Under the pieces are notes generated by a model. It did no database searches. It was not told the DNA's origin and was given only the letters and a program-made list of their open reading frames with translations. A stretch of DNA of 64,000 nucleotides from contig JALEOD010000044.1 in assembly GCA_022767345.1 (NCBI GenBank), forward strand, positions 62,001 to 126,000. The letters are read 5' to 3'. Below are positions 7,389 to 15,675 of the stretch, piece after piece. A program made the position numbers and the translations under genes. Position 1 is the first letter of the stretch, and each line of letters opens with the position of its first letter. The stretch comes from Emergencia sp. Lineage in GTDB: Bacteria; Bacillota; Clostridia; Peptostreptococcales; Anaerovoracaceae.

Positions 7389-8345
7389 ATGAAAGAAATC
7401 AATATTACAGAAATAAACGGATTCAAAATCGGCTCTGCCGAAAATACAGAGGCGGCAACCGGCGTTACGGTGATTCTCAGCGAGAAAGGCGCCTGTGCAG
7501 GTGTCGATGTGCGGGGCGGCGGCCCTGCTACCAGAGAGACTGACCTTTTGAAGCCGGAGAACATGGTGCAGGAAATCAATGCAGTGGTTCTTTCCGGCGG
7601 CAGTGCCTACGGGCTGGAAGCTGCCTGCGGCGTCATGGATTTTCTGGAAGAAAAGGGGATCGGTTTTGATGCGGGTGCAGGCATTGTGCCCATCGTCTGC
7701 GGCGCATCTCTTTTTGACCTGGTGGTAGGAGACGGAAAGGTCAGACCGGACAAAGCCATGGGTGCAGCCGCTTGTGAAAAGGCCTTTGCCGGTGTTTTTG
7801 AAGAAGGAAACCACGGCGCGGGAACCGGAGCTTCTGTAGGAAAATACAGGGGACCGCAGACCATGATGAAAAGCGGACAGGGTGCATCTGCAGTGCAGAT
7901 TGGAGACTTACAGGTGGGCGCAGTTTCCGCAGTCAATGCCCTGGGTGATATTTTTGCAGACGGCAGGCAGATTGCTGGGATGCTTTCTCCTGATGGAACG
8001 ACGCTGGTATCTACCTCGGAGGCAGTCAAAGATGATATCGCAAGACAGTTTGACATTTTCAAGGGAAATACAACCATCAGCTGTATTGTGACCAACGGAA
8101 AGCTGACAAAAGCCCAGTGTACGAAACTGGCTTCTATTGCCCATGACGGCTATGCTAGAGCAATCAGACCGGTGCATTCAACGGCTGACGGCGATACCAT
8201 TTTTGTCATGGCTACGGGAGAAGTCGATGTGAACTTTGATGCGCTGGCTGTGCTGGCTGCAGAACAGATTGAAAAGGCTATTGTTCGCGGCGTAGCGCAG
8301 GCAGAGCCCGCTTACGGACTGAAAGCGGCCTGTGATTTCAAATAA
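7389..8345 (+). CDS. P1 family peptidase (DmpA-like aminopeptidase/amidase)
   Basis: The 318-residue protein matches the DmpA/P1 family of self-cleaving N-terminal-nucleophile hydrolases, which includes L-aminopeptidases and beta-aminopeptidases. Visible family stretches are SGGSAYGLEAACGVMDFL, AVNALGDIF and GNTTISCIVTNGKLTKAQ; the second Thr of NTT is the likely autocleavage point and nucleophile. The gene starts 25 bases after the OPT transporter with a GGGGGAAT ribosome site, which suggests that imported peptides were its substrates. A strong terminator follows at 8376. Confidence 0.85.
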   Translation: MKEINITEINGFKIGSAENTEAATGVTVILSEKGACAGVDVRGGGPATRETDLLKPENMVQEINAVVLSGGSAYGLEAACGVMDFLEEKGIGFDAGAGIVPIVCGASLFDLVVGDGKVRPDKAMGAAACEKAFAGVFEEGNHGAGTGASVGKYRGPQTMMKSGQGASAVQIGDLQVGAVSAVNALGDIFADGRQIAGMLSPDGTTLVSTSEAVKDDIARQFDIFKGNTTISCIVTNGKLTKAQCTKLASIAHDGYARAIRPVHSTADGDTIFVMATGEVDVNFDALAVLAAEQIEKAIVRGVAQAEPAYGLKAACDFK

Positions 8346-8375
8346 GAAGAAAATAAATAGCTAAGAAATGATGGA

Positions 8376-8415
8376 GGCGGGTAAATGTCAAAAACATTTG
8401 CCCGCCGTTTTTTTC
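8376..8415 (+). terminator. Strong Rho-independent terminator
   Basis: GGCGGGTAAATGT at 8376-8388 pairs with ACATTTGCCCGCC at 8394-8406 (one G-U pair) and is followed by GTTTTTTTTCT. Confidence 0.95.
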
Positions 8416-8503
8416 TAATTTGTCAGTTTTTTCATTTCACATACGAAGTATAAAGTGACGAGTCAATTTTACATATTGCGATATGAAGGAAGGGAGCAGA
8501 GTT

Positions 8504-9055
8504 TTGGGAATCAATGACAGAAATTTAATAGAGGCTCTGGAGGAAAGAAATCCGGCCGCTGTGGAATTTGTGATCGATCGGTATGGTCCGCTGCTCAAAG
8601 CCGTGCTGCTGAAAAATCTGGGAGAGTACAGAGACCGGTGGGAAGAATGCTTTAACGATGTACTGATGGTGCTCTGGAATCATCCCCGGCGTTTTGAAGA
8701 AAAAAGAGGCCAGCTAAAGAATTGGCTTTGCGCCATTGCAAAGTACAAGGCTATTGACCTTGTGCGCAGGGAGCGGCGAGCAGATGATGGAAGAGTCAGG
8801 ATGGAGGATGCACAGTGGAATGCCATCGCCGACGAGAGAAGCGGTGCGGCGGAGGACGAATCCATGGAGGAACTGGAAAAGTTAATTAGCTGCCTTTCTC
8901 CGTCAGACAAGGAACTTTTTGTCAGACGCTATGGTCTGCAGCAGTCGGCAGCACAGATTAGCGCAGAAACCGGCATGAGCAAGGAAAACATTTACGCACG
9001 GATTTCAAGGGGCAAGAAGAAGCTTCGCAGCTTTTATACAAAGAATGAGGGGTGA
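8504..9055 (+). CDS. Sigma-70 family RNA polymerase sigma factor (ECF-like)
   Basis: About 183 residues carrying only sigma regions 2 (residues 20-85, with WEECFNDVLMVLWNHPRRF and LKNWLCAIAKYKAIDLVRRERR) and 4 (residues 120-175, LSPSDKELFVRRYGLQQSA then GMSKENIYARISRGKKKL). This is ECF architecture. I prefer the TTG start at 8504, placed after AAGGAAGGG, over the ATG at 8483, which has no ribosome site. The stop overlaps or abuts the next gene, a single-pass membrane protein, so the two form a sigma/anti-sigma pair. The signal sensed is unknown. Confidence 0.85.
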   Translation: MGINDRNLIEALEERNPAAVEFVIDRYGPLLKAVLLKNLGEYRDRWEECFNDVLMVLWNHPRRFEEKRGQLKNWLCAIAKYKAIDLVRRERRADDGRVRMEDAQWNAIADERSGAAEDESMEELEKLISCLSPSDKELFVRRYGLQQSAAQISAETGMSKENIYARISRGKKKLRSFYTKNEG

Positions 9056-9060
9056 ATATA

Positions 9061-10077
9061 TTGAATAAGGAATATGAACATATCAACTTTGATGTTTTTT
9101 CTGACATCGTAGAGGAACCGGTCAGTCCGGAAGAAAAGCAGCGGTTCATGGAGCCTTTTTATGAGATGGCCGGTAGGCAGGAAAAGAAGCACAGCAGCCG
9201 GCAGGCAAAAGTACGCAGGTTCAGTGCGCTGGCAGCGGCATGTCTCATTCTGTGTCTTACTGTAACGCCGCTGGGGGATAAAGCATGGGCGGCAGTGAAA
9301 CAGGCATTTATGGGAATCGGACATTACCTTGGCATGGGACAGCAGGATGACTACACTACGGTCATTAACAAGACCCAGAGTAAAAACGGCGTGACCGTAA
9401 CACTTTGTGAAGCCATCGGCAGCAATCATGAGCTTCGTATTTCTTTTCGGGCGACCAAGGATGGAAAGAATATGGGAAACAGTAAGGCATGCCTTAGTGA
9501 ATACTCCATCAACGGCTATAACTGGAAAAATGGGTTAAAGACAACAGGCATCGGACCTTTTGGATCCGATTTGCCGAAGGAACAGCAGGATGCCAGTATG
9601 CATTTTTGGAGTGCGACCTATACGGACTATGAAATGCCGGTAAATCCGACGATTAAGCTTAAAATTTATGCGGCCGGAGAAGAATTTGACTTTTCCTTTA
9701 CGCTGAAAAACGAGGCATTTAAGGCGGCAACGAGAATGGTGGATATAGACAAAACCATTACATTCCGGGGAAAGCCGATTATTTTGAAGCAGCTTATCAT
9801 CACACCGATAGAGCAGGTGATTTCTTTTGAAAATCCGGAGGGCGCAGCTGTGGAGGATTTGTGGGGTCTGTACCTTTACGGAGAAGACCAGGACGGCGAC
9901 GCCGTTTTCTTTAATACAGGATTTGACAGCGTTTTTTACGGTTCACGGATGAACACGGACAATAGGACATACGAGCTTGACAGAGAGGTGGAAAGCTATA
10001 CGCTGAAAGCTGGGGACCAGGATTTGCCTGACGGAAAAGAGGACATCAGCGAGCCGTTTACCATTCAGGTGAAATAA
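9061..10077 (+). CDS. Membrane protein with DUF4179-like region, putative anti-sigma factor
   Basis: About 338 residues: a cytoplasmic N-terminal segment (residues 1-55), one membrane helix at about 58-78 (FSALAAACLILCLTVTPL), then a large extracytoplasmic region of beta-rich character with KQAFMGIGHYLG just after the helix. This layout, and its position directly after a sigma factor gene, is typical of DUF4179-type anti-sigma proteins. The TTG at 9061 stands 8 bases after GAGGGG; an in-frame GTG at 9052 is also possible but sits on the ribosome site. The assignment as anti-sigma factor is inferred from context. Confidence 0.72.
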   Translation: MNKEYEHINFDVFSDIVEEPVSPEEKQRFMEPFYEMAGRQEKKHSSRQAKVRRFSALAAACLILCLTVTPLGDKAWAAVKQAFMGIGHYLGMGQQDDYTTVINKTQSKNGVTVTLCEAIGSNHELRISFRATKDGKNMGNSKACLSEYSINGYNWKNGLKTTGIGPFGSDLPKEQQDASMHFWSATYTDYEMPVNPTIKLKIYAAGEEFDFSFTLKNEAFKAATRMVDIDKTITFRGKPIILKQLIITPIEQVISFENPEGAAVEDLWGLYLYGEDQDGDAVFFNTGFDSVFYGSRMNTDNRTYELDREVESYTLKAGDQDLPDGKEDISEPFTIQVK

Positions 10078-10103
10078 GGATTTCGTATTTACGGAGCGGG
10101 AAG

Positions 10104-10142
10104 CTGTCTCAAAACCGGACTAAGATTTTGAGGCAGTTTTTT
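10104..10142 (+). terminator. Terminator after the sigma/anti-sigma operon
   Basis: CTGTCTCAAAA at 10104-10114 pairs with TTTTGAGGCAG at 10126-10136, followed by TTTTTTG. Downstream, at about 10187-10254, a longer imperfect inverted repeat centred on AAAAGTTTTTCG / CGAAAACTTTT fills the remaining gap. Confidence 0.85.
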
Positions 10143-10340
10143 GCTGCGATGGTGTTTGACGAGGATGAATCCAGTAGAAAATCGGATTTTTTCGTCTAAA
10201 ACCCCAAAAGCATAGAATAATTAAAAGTTTTTCGGTTTAGAACGAAAACTTTTGAAAGCTGAAGCACAGCGAAGGATTCGCGGTATGATTAAAAAATAAT
10301 AGAAGGAGCATATTACGGAAAAATTTGTTATTCCATTCTA

Positions 10341-10369
10341 TTGGAATTCAGCTTTAGATATGATACAAT
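10341..10369 (+). promoter_or_regulatory. Promoter of the MATE exporter gene
   Basis: TTGGAA at 10341-10346 and TACAAT at 10364-10369 are separated by exactly 17 bases, with an extended TGA before the -10. This is a good sigma-A type promoter 48 bases before the start codon. Confidence 0.75.
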
Positions 10370-10400
10370 AAATTTGCCTCGGTTTTGCCGGGGCAAATTT
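10370..10400 (+). promoter_or_regulatory. Hairpin overlapping the MATE transcription start
   Basis: AAATTTGCCTCGG at 10370-10382 pairs along its full 13 bases (one G-U) with CCGGGGCAAATTT at 10388-10400. The start point expected from the promoter falls within the left arm, so the DNA palindrome may be an operator for a repressor rather than a terminator. Confidence 0.55.
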
Positions 10401-10416
10401 TCATGCAGGTGAAATA

Positions 10417-11790
10417 ATGGACAATAAAATTGCGAACAAATTATTTTATAAAAAGCTGATGTTGGTTGGAATTCCAGTAGTTTTTCAGAATTTAATCGGC
10501 ATAGGACTCAATCTTCTTGATACGCTGATGATTGGAATGCTGGGCGAACAGGAACTGGCGGCAGTAGGGGCTGCCAATCAGGTGTATTTTATCTTTACGG
10601 TAGCACTGTTTGGATTGTACAGCGGTGCGGCTGTTTATACTGCACAGTATTGGGGTGCTAAGGATCTGGACGGCGTGAGACGTATTCTTGGGATAGACTA
10701 TATCGTAGGTATTATTTTTGCGCTTTCTGTATCTGTCATTGCCTTTACTTTTGCGCCGAGCATCATCGGGTTGTTCTCTGCAGATGGGCAAGTCATTGAA
10801 TACGGCACTGCGTATCTTAGGATTGCATGTTTTTCCTATGTGTTTTCCGGGCTTTCTTCGGCAATTTCTTATAATTCCAGAGCGATTCAGAATTTGCGTG
10901 TGCCTACCACCATTAACGCGATCGCTTTAGGCATTAATGGAGTCTTGAATTATTTATTGATTTTTGGCATAGGCGTGTTCCCGCAGCTGGGCGTAAGAGG
11001 CGCGGCTGTCGCGACTTTGATTGCCAGAATTTTTGAGTTCTGTGCGCTTATGACTTTCGTTTATACCAGAAAATCCCACCCATTCAAAACCGGGCCGAAG
11101 GCATTGTTTGATTTTAAGAAAGAGTATTTTCTGCGCATCATGAAAACGGCGGTTCCGGTTGTATTTACGGAGGCAAGCTGGGCGATTTCTGTGTCGCTGA
11201 TCTTTGCGGCCTATGGAAAGCTGGGCACATCTGCCCTTGCCGTAGCGCAGGTAGCCAATGTGGTTTGTGAAATGCTGCAGTCGGCATACTTTGGGGTAGG
11301 CAACGCCACAGCAATGGTAATCGGCGAGAGTCTTGGTCAGGGTGAAAAAGAAAGAGCCTTCCATCATGGAAAGCTCTCTATACGCATTATTTGGATTTTA
11401 AATATTACCATGACAATTGTGATGGCGCTGCTCAGTAAACCGGTGGCTTCTATCTATCACTTCAGTGGAGAAACCAATCATCTGCTGATTGTGACTCTGA
11501 TTACCATGGCCATTACACTTACGCCGAAGATGCTGGGATATATGTATATCGTCGGCATTCTGCGTGCGGGTGGCGATACGGTATTCTGCATGAAGCTGGA
11601 AATTTTCTGCAATCTGATTGTGCAGGTATCCATCGCATATTTTGCAGTACTGGTGCTTAAAACGAGCCTGCCGGTTGCCATGCTTCTTGTTGAAATGGGA
11701 AATATTTTCAGGATTATTCCATGTGTTCTCCGTTTTCGAAGCCGCAAATGGATTAACATTGTGGCGGATATTCCGACAGAGGATGTGTAA
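10417..11790 (+). CDS. MATE family multidrug/metabolite exporter
   Basis: The 457-residue polytopic membrane protein has about twelve hydrophobic segments. Typical MATE stretches are present: GIPVVFQNLIGIGLNLLDTLMIG at the N-terminus (family pattern P..........D....), AAVGAANQVYFIF, and in the second half AVAQVANVVCEMLQSAYFGVGNATAMVIGESLG. Members export cationic drugs or metabolites by Na+ or H+ antiport; the substrate here is unknown. The gene stands alone, with its own promoter and operator-like hairpin, and faces maf on the other strand. Confidence 0.9.
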   Translation: MDNKIANKLFYKKLMLVGIPVVFQNLIGIGLNLLDTLMIGMLGEQELAAVGAANQVYFIFTVALFGLYSGAAVYTAQYWGAKDLDGVRRILGIDYIVGIIFALSVSVIAFTFAPSIIGLFSADGQVIEYGTAYLRIACFSYVFSGLSSAISYNSRAIQNLRVPTTINAIALGINGVLNYLLIFGIGVFPQLGVRGAAVATLIARIFEFCALMTFVYTRKSHPFKTGPKALFDFKKEYFLRIMKTAVPVVFTEASWAISVSLIFAAYGKLGTSALAVAQVANVVCEMLQSAYFGVGNATAMVIGESLGQGEKERAFHHGKLSIRIIWILNITMTIVMALLSKPVASIYHFSGETNHLLIVTLITMAITLTPKMLGYMYIVGILRAGGDTVFCMKLEIFCNLIVQVSIAYFAVLVLKTSLPVAMLLVEMGNIFRIIPCVLRFRSRKWINIVADIPTEDV

Positions 11791-11838
11791 GTCCGGCGAG
11801 CAGACTTTCCGAAAAGGCCAGACTGTCAGGATATCAGG

Positions 11839-12411
11839 CTATCGTCTGAGAAGCTTTGCAAGTTCCGGCTCAATCAAGTCCCAAGGAAAGCCGACTACGG
11901 TATCGAAGGAGCCGTTCCAGCATTTGATATGCTTTGCAAAGATGCCCTGGATGGCGTAAGCTCCCGCTTTGTCATAAGGCTCGTTGGTGTCCAAATAAGC
12001 GGAAAGCTCGGCTTCGCTAAAGTCTTTACAGAAAACTTCCGTAATATCATAGAATACTTTTCTGGTTGATTCACCAGCTATTAGTATTGCAACGCCTGTT
12101 GCGACCTGATGGCTGGTGTTTTTTATTTTGCGGAGCATACGGGCGGCGTCGGCTCTGTCTGTGGGCTTTCCTAAAATTTCATCTTTGTAGACCACAGTGT
12201 CAGCGGCGATAATGATACTGCCTGACTCAGCTTTTTGTTCTACATAAAGAGCCTTTTTCAGCGCCAGAAACATGACTGCGTCTTTGGCAGAAATAGCAGA
12301 AGGAAGCGTTTCATCTATATCAGCAGGACAGATCTGCGGATTAAATCCGTGTTTTTTCATCATTTCAATTCTTCTTGGCGATGATGAAGCCAAAACGATG
12401 TTATTTTTCAT
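11839..12411 (-). CDS. maf: Maf-like nucleoside triphosphate pyrophosphatase
   Basis: The 190-residue protein has the Maf hallmarks: SSSPRR at residues 8-13, DIDETLP, and the ADTVVYKDEILGKP block with its catalytic aspartate. Family members hydrolyse dTTP/UTP or modified nucleotides and are linked to control of septum formation. I place the start at 12411, where ATG follows GGAGGTAAAAAA; the frame extends 16 residues further upstream without a ribosome site. The gene diverges from the spoVA operon and converges with the MATE gene. Confidence 0.92.
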   Translation of the reverse strand: MKNNIVLASSSPRRIEMMKKHGFNPQICPADIDETLPSAISAKDAVMFLALKKALYVEQKAESGSIIIAADTVVYKDEILGKPTDRADAARMLRKIKNTSHQVATGVAILIAGESTRKVFYDITEVFCKDFSEAELSAYLDTNEPYDKAGAYAIQGIFAKHIKCWNGSFDTVVGFPWDLIEPELAKLLRR

Positions 12412-12436
12412 TTTTTTACCTCCACATAATATTATG

Positions 12437-12465
12437 GCATAAAATTTAGATTTTGCCAAATACTA
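12437..12465 (+). promoter_or_regulatory. Candidate sigma-G promoter of the spoVA operon
   Basis: GCATA at 12437-12441 and AATACTA at 12459-12465 are separated by 17 bases and match the forespore sigma-G pattern (GHATR, 17-18 bases, CATWMTA) except for one base. The position, 27 bases ahead of spoVAC, fits the known forespore expression of spoVA genes. It overlaps the 5' end of the divergent maf gene region. Confidence 0.5.
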
Positions 12466-12491
12466 ATGAAAGATTTAGGGAGGTGACCGAA

Positions 12492-12968
12492 ATGGCACAA
12501 AACACGCAGAAAAGAGAAATTCAGAAAAAAGACGTGGCAAAAGCCTATGAAAAATATTCTAAACAGTTCACACCGAAACCGACTTATTTTGCAAACTGTC
12601 TCAGGGCTTTTATCGTTGGAGGGCTGGTTTGTACGGCAGGATTTTACGTCAGCAAACTCCTGATGGATAAGGGGATGCCTGAGGAGGATGCAGGTACTTA
12701 TGTTACCATCGGAATTGTGGCGTTGGCACAGCTTTTGACCGGCTTTGGGGTATTTGACAGTATTGCAAAATTTGCAGGTGCCGGGGTAATCGTGCCGATC
12801 AGCGGCTTTGCCAATTCCATGGTGGCGCCGGCTATCGAATACAAAAAGGAAGGACTTGTGCTGGGAGTTGGCGCGAAGCTTTTCAGTGTGGCAGGGCCGG
12901 TGCTTGTGTGCGGCATCGCATCGGCGACAGCAGTAGGGATCATCTACTGGATGATAGGATTGTTTTAA
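12492..12968 (+). CDS. spoVAC: Stage V sporulation protein AC
   Basis: The 158-residue membrane protein has a short cytoplasmic N-terminus (KKDVAKAYEKYSKQFTPKP), then four hydrophobic segments with family stretches such as GFGVFDSIAKFAGAGVIVPISGFAN and SMVAPAIEYKKEG. SpoVAC is a subunit of the SpoVA channel that moves dipicolinic acid into the forespore and releases it at germination; in Bacillus it acts as a mechanosensitive channel. The start at 12492 follows GGGAGGTGA. spoVAD begins 22 bases later. Confidence 0.93.
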   Translation: MAQNTQKREIQKKDVAKAYEKYSKQFTPKPTYFANCLRAFIVGGLVCTAGFYVSKLLMDKGMPEEDAGTYVTIGIVALAQLLTGFGVFDSIAKFAGAGVIVPISGFANSMVAPAIEYKKEGLVLGVGAKLFSVAGPVLVCGIASATAVGIIYWMIGLF

Positions 12969-12990
12969 TAGCGACCATGAGGAGGCAGAA

Positions 12991-14073
12991 ATGGCAGAAA
13001 AGAAAATTGGAAAGCAGACGGTGACATTTGATACCTGTCCTTATATCATAGGTTCGGCGGCAGTGGTCGGAAAAAAAGAAGGTGAGGGGCCTTTGCGCGA
13101 TTCCTTTGATATGATTTTAGAAGATGATATGTTTGGCGAAAAGACCTGGGAAAAGGCGGAAAGCAAGATGCTGAAAGAGGCAATGCTTGCAGCTCTGCAA
13201 AAATCGGGAAAAGAGAAAAAGGATATCGATCTGGTACTCAGCGGTGATCTTCTCAATCAGCTGATGTCTTCATCTTTTATGGCAAGGGATTTACATTTGC
13301 CGTTTTTGGGACTTTACGGCGCCTGTTCGACTATGACGGAGTCTTTGCTTCTTGGAGCAATGCTCACCGACGGCGGTTTTGCCCATAATATTATCGTGGG
13401 GGCGTCCAGTCACTTTTGCACGGCTGAACGGCAGTTCCGCATGCCGGTAGAGCACGGCAATCAAAGACCGCCTTCGGCGCAGTGGACTGCAACGGCAGCA
13501 GGGGCAATGGTGGTGTCCGAAAAGATGGCAGACCTGTCGCAAGTAGGCGCTCTGGACGGGAAGAAAGCGCCGGAACCGGTTTCTTTAAAAAACATAAAGG
13601 TTGACTGCGGCACCATTGGTAAAATTATCGATGCAGGGGTAAAGGATGCCAATCAGATGGGAAGCGCCATGGCGCCGGCCGCTGTGGATACCATTCTCAA
13701 TCATCTTGAAGATACGGGACGGAAGCTGGATTATTACGATTTAGTTTTGACCGGCGATTTGGGATATATCGGAAAGGATATTGCGGCGGATTTACTGAAA
13801 GACGCGGGGCTTGACCCGGCAGCTGTGAGTCAGCGGTATGATGATTGCGGCACGATGCTTTTCTATCGGGAAGAGCAGGATGTTCATGGCGGCGGAAGCG
13901 GCTGTGGCTGCTCGGCTTCGGTTTTTAGCGGAAACATTTTGCGTAGAATGCGCTGCGGGGAACTTTCCAGGGTGCTGCTGATTTCAACGGGAGCGATGCT
14001 TTCCACCATCAGTCCTTTTCAGGGAGAAAGCATTCCGGGAATTGCTCACGCAGTATCTCTGGCGACATGTTAA
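12991..14073 (+). CDS. spoVAD: Stage V sporulation protein AD
   Basis: The 360-residue soluble protein has the thiolase-like fold of SpoVAD, with GLYGACSTMTESLLLGAMLT near the active-site-like cysteine and GGGSGCGCSASVFSG towards the C-terminus. SpoVAD binds dipicolinic acid and delivers it to the SpoVA channel. It lies between spoVAC and spoVAE, each with its own GGAGG-type ribosome site. It is slightly longer than the Bacillus protein (about 338) and its C-terminus (GIAHAVSLATC) differs in the last few residues. Confidence 0.93.
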   Translation: MAEKKIGKQTVTFDTCPYIIGSAAVVGKKEGEGPLRDSFDMILEDDMFGEKTWEKAESKMLKEAMLAALQKSGKEKKDIDLVLSGDLLNQLMSSSFMARDLHLPFLGLYGACSTMTESLLLGAMLTDGGFAHNIIVGASSHFCTAERQFRMPVEHGNQRPPSAQWTATAAGAMVVSEKMADLSQVGALDGKKAPEPVSLKNIKVDCGTIGKIIDAGVKDANQMGSAMAPAAVDTILNHLEDTGRKLDYYDLVLTGDLGYIGKDIAADLLKDAGLDPAAVSQRYDDCGTMLFYREEQDVHGGGSGCGCSASVFSGNILRRMRCGELSRVLLISTGAMLSTISPFQGESIPGIAHAVSLATC

Positions 14074-14110
14074 AGATATAGAACTTGCATGGATTAGAGA
14101 GGATGAGATT

Positions 14111-14464
14111 ATGGATTATATATATACGTTTTTAATCGGCGGCGCGATTTGTGTGATTGGACAGATTCTCATGGATACGACAAAGCTGACAACGCCGAGG
14201 ATTTTGGTTATCTTTGTGGTGGCAGGGGTGGTGCTGCAGGCGGTGCATCTGTATGAACCTCTGGTAAATCTTGCCCATCAGGGTGCAACAACGCCGCTGC
14301 CGGGCTTTGGATATGCTCTGGCAAAGGGCGCAATGGAAGGCGCAAAGGATGGATTTCTTGGCGCCGTCACCGGTGCGGTAAAGTCAACTTCGGCAGGAAT
14401 CGCCGTGGCGATTGCTTTCGGAGATCTGATATCGCTGGTATTTAATCCGAAGTCGCCGAAGTAA
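14111..14464 (+). CDS. spoVAE: Stage V sporulation protein AE
   Basis: The 117-residue membrane protein carries the SpoVAEB signature: GGAICVIGQILMDTTKLTTPRILV, PLPGFGYALAKGA and GGLTGAVKST-like AVTGAVKSTSAGIAVAIAFGD. It is the third core subunit of the dipicolinate channel. I place the start at 14111, after GAGGATGAG; a frame opening at 14042 overlaps spoVAD and adds 23 residues that do not look like the family. A weak CGGC/GCCG hairpin follows at about 14476-14488, between this gene and the converging kinase gene. Confidence 0.92.
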   Translation: MDYIYTFLIGGAICVIGQILMDTTKLTTPRILVIFVVAGVVLQAVHLYEPLVNLAHQGATTPLPGFGYALAKGAMEGAKDGFLGAVTGAVKSTSAGIAVAIAFGDLISLVFNPKSPK

Positions 14465-14503
14465 AGAGGGGTAGCGGCCTTTTGCCGTATATGTCAAATG
14501 TGA

Positions 14504-15592
14504 TTATTCCAACAGGATGACGAAAAAAACAGGAATCAAAAGGCATAGAAATCCGCCCAGTGCGAGCCTGCCTGCATCAGTGCGACCTGAAGCTTTTTTC
14601 TTCCAAGGGAAAGTATTCCTCAGATTGAAATAGTTGGTATAATAGAGCAGGCAAAGGAGCAGGGAGATAGAAAAGCCAATGCGATTTACCCAGAGGGAAT
14701 AGCCTGTATAAGGCTGATTTCCCTCGTTTGTGAATTCGGTCTGTATGGCTGATGCGGTAAGAAGAACCCCTGCCAGAAAAATGAGCACATGCTGCAGGGG
14801 TGTTTTTTTCTTGGGAGCCGATGCCGCAGCGGCATTTGTGGTATTTACGGTATTTACAGGAACGGCGGCAGCAGGCGGCGCAACGCTGTTTCTCAATGCC
14901 TGCGCCAGCTGATCGCAGCTTGCATAGCGATCGTCAGGATTTAATGCGGTGCAGCTTTGGATGATTTTTCCAAGACGGCCGGCAGCCAGAGTTTCGGAAG
15001 GGAGACTGCCGGTCAGCATTTTGTTCATTAAAATGCCGATTGAGTAAATATCCGTTCTTTGGTCGGACTGCAGAAAGCCGTACTGTTCAGGGGCAGCATA
15101 ATCCACCGTACCCATCAGTACGGTGTCTTTTGTTTTGTTAGGATTGTAAGTCTTTGCCGCGTCAAAATCAATCAAATACAGATGACCGTGTTTTTCCAAA
15201 ATAAGATTGGAAGGTTTAATATCGCGATGAATGATTTTAGGAAAATGGTCGTGAAAAGGCTTTAAAATGTTACACAAGTCGATGATGATATGTGCAGTTT
15301 CCTTTTCAGAAAACAGTCGCTGCTCTAAAATTTGTTCCAGATTTTTCCCATGAATGTATTCCTCGATAATCGTCAGGGAATCGGCATCGGGAATCAGCTC
15401 AATGATTTCGGGAACCGATGGAAATGCAGATTTTTGGAGCGTATCGTAAACGGGAAAGCATTCTATTGACACATGCTTTTTGATATAGATTTCTCCGGTT
15501 TCAACATGCTGGACAAGGTGCACATCGTGTTCTTTGCTGATTACGGCGATTTCCTTGTAAAAGGAAAGTGTCAGTTGGTTTTCTGGGGTCAT
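14504..15592 (-). CDS. Serine/threonine protein kinase with C-terminal membrane segments
   Basis: The 362-residue protein has a Hanks-type kinase domain at residues 1-235. The catalytic loop is HRDIKPSNLIL (residues 122-132) and the activation segment holds GTVDYAAPEQYG, as in the PrkC-like class. The Mg loop reads DFD (142-144) instead of DFG, and the glycine-rich loop is poorly conserved; the beta-3 lysine is probably in YIKK. After a Pro/Ala/Asn linker come three hydrophobic segments (about 268-285, 316-333, 344-361), so the kinase sits on the inner membrane face. There are no PASTA repeats. It diverges from the HTH gene at 15676. Confidence 0.85.
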   Translation of the reverse strand: MTPENQLTLSFYKEIAVISKEHDVHLVQHVETGEIYIKKHVSIECFPVYDTLQKSAFPSVPEIIELIPDADSLTIIEEYIHGKNLEQILEQRLFSEKETAHIIIDLCNILKPFHDHFPKIIHRDIKPSNLILEKHGHLYLIDFDAAKTYNPNKTKDTVLMGTVDYAAPEQYGFLQSDQRTDIYSIGILMNKMLTGSLPSETLAAGRLGKIIQSCTALNPDDRYASCDQLAQALRNSVAPPAAAVPVNTVNTTNAAAASAPKKKTPLQHVLIFLAGVLLTASAIQTEFTNEGNQPYTGYSLWVNRIGFSISLLLCLLYYTNYFNLRNTFPWKKKASGRTDAGRLALGGFLCLLIPVFFVILLE

Positions 15593-15675
15593 GCTATTTC
15601 TCCTGCTTGCATTTAATCTAATTGTATTGTAACATATTTGAGAAGAATATCATATAGCATTGGGAGTAAAAGTTT

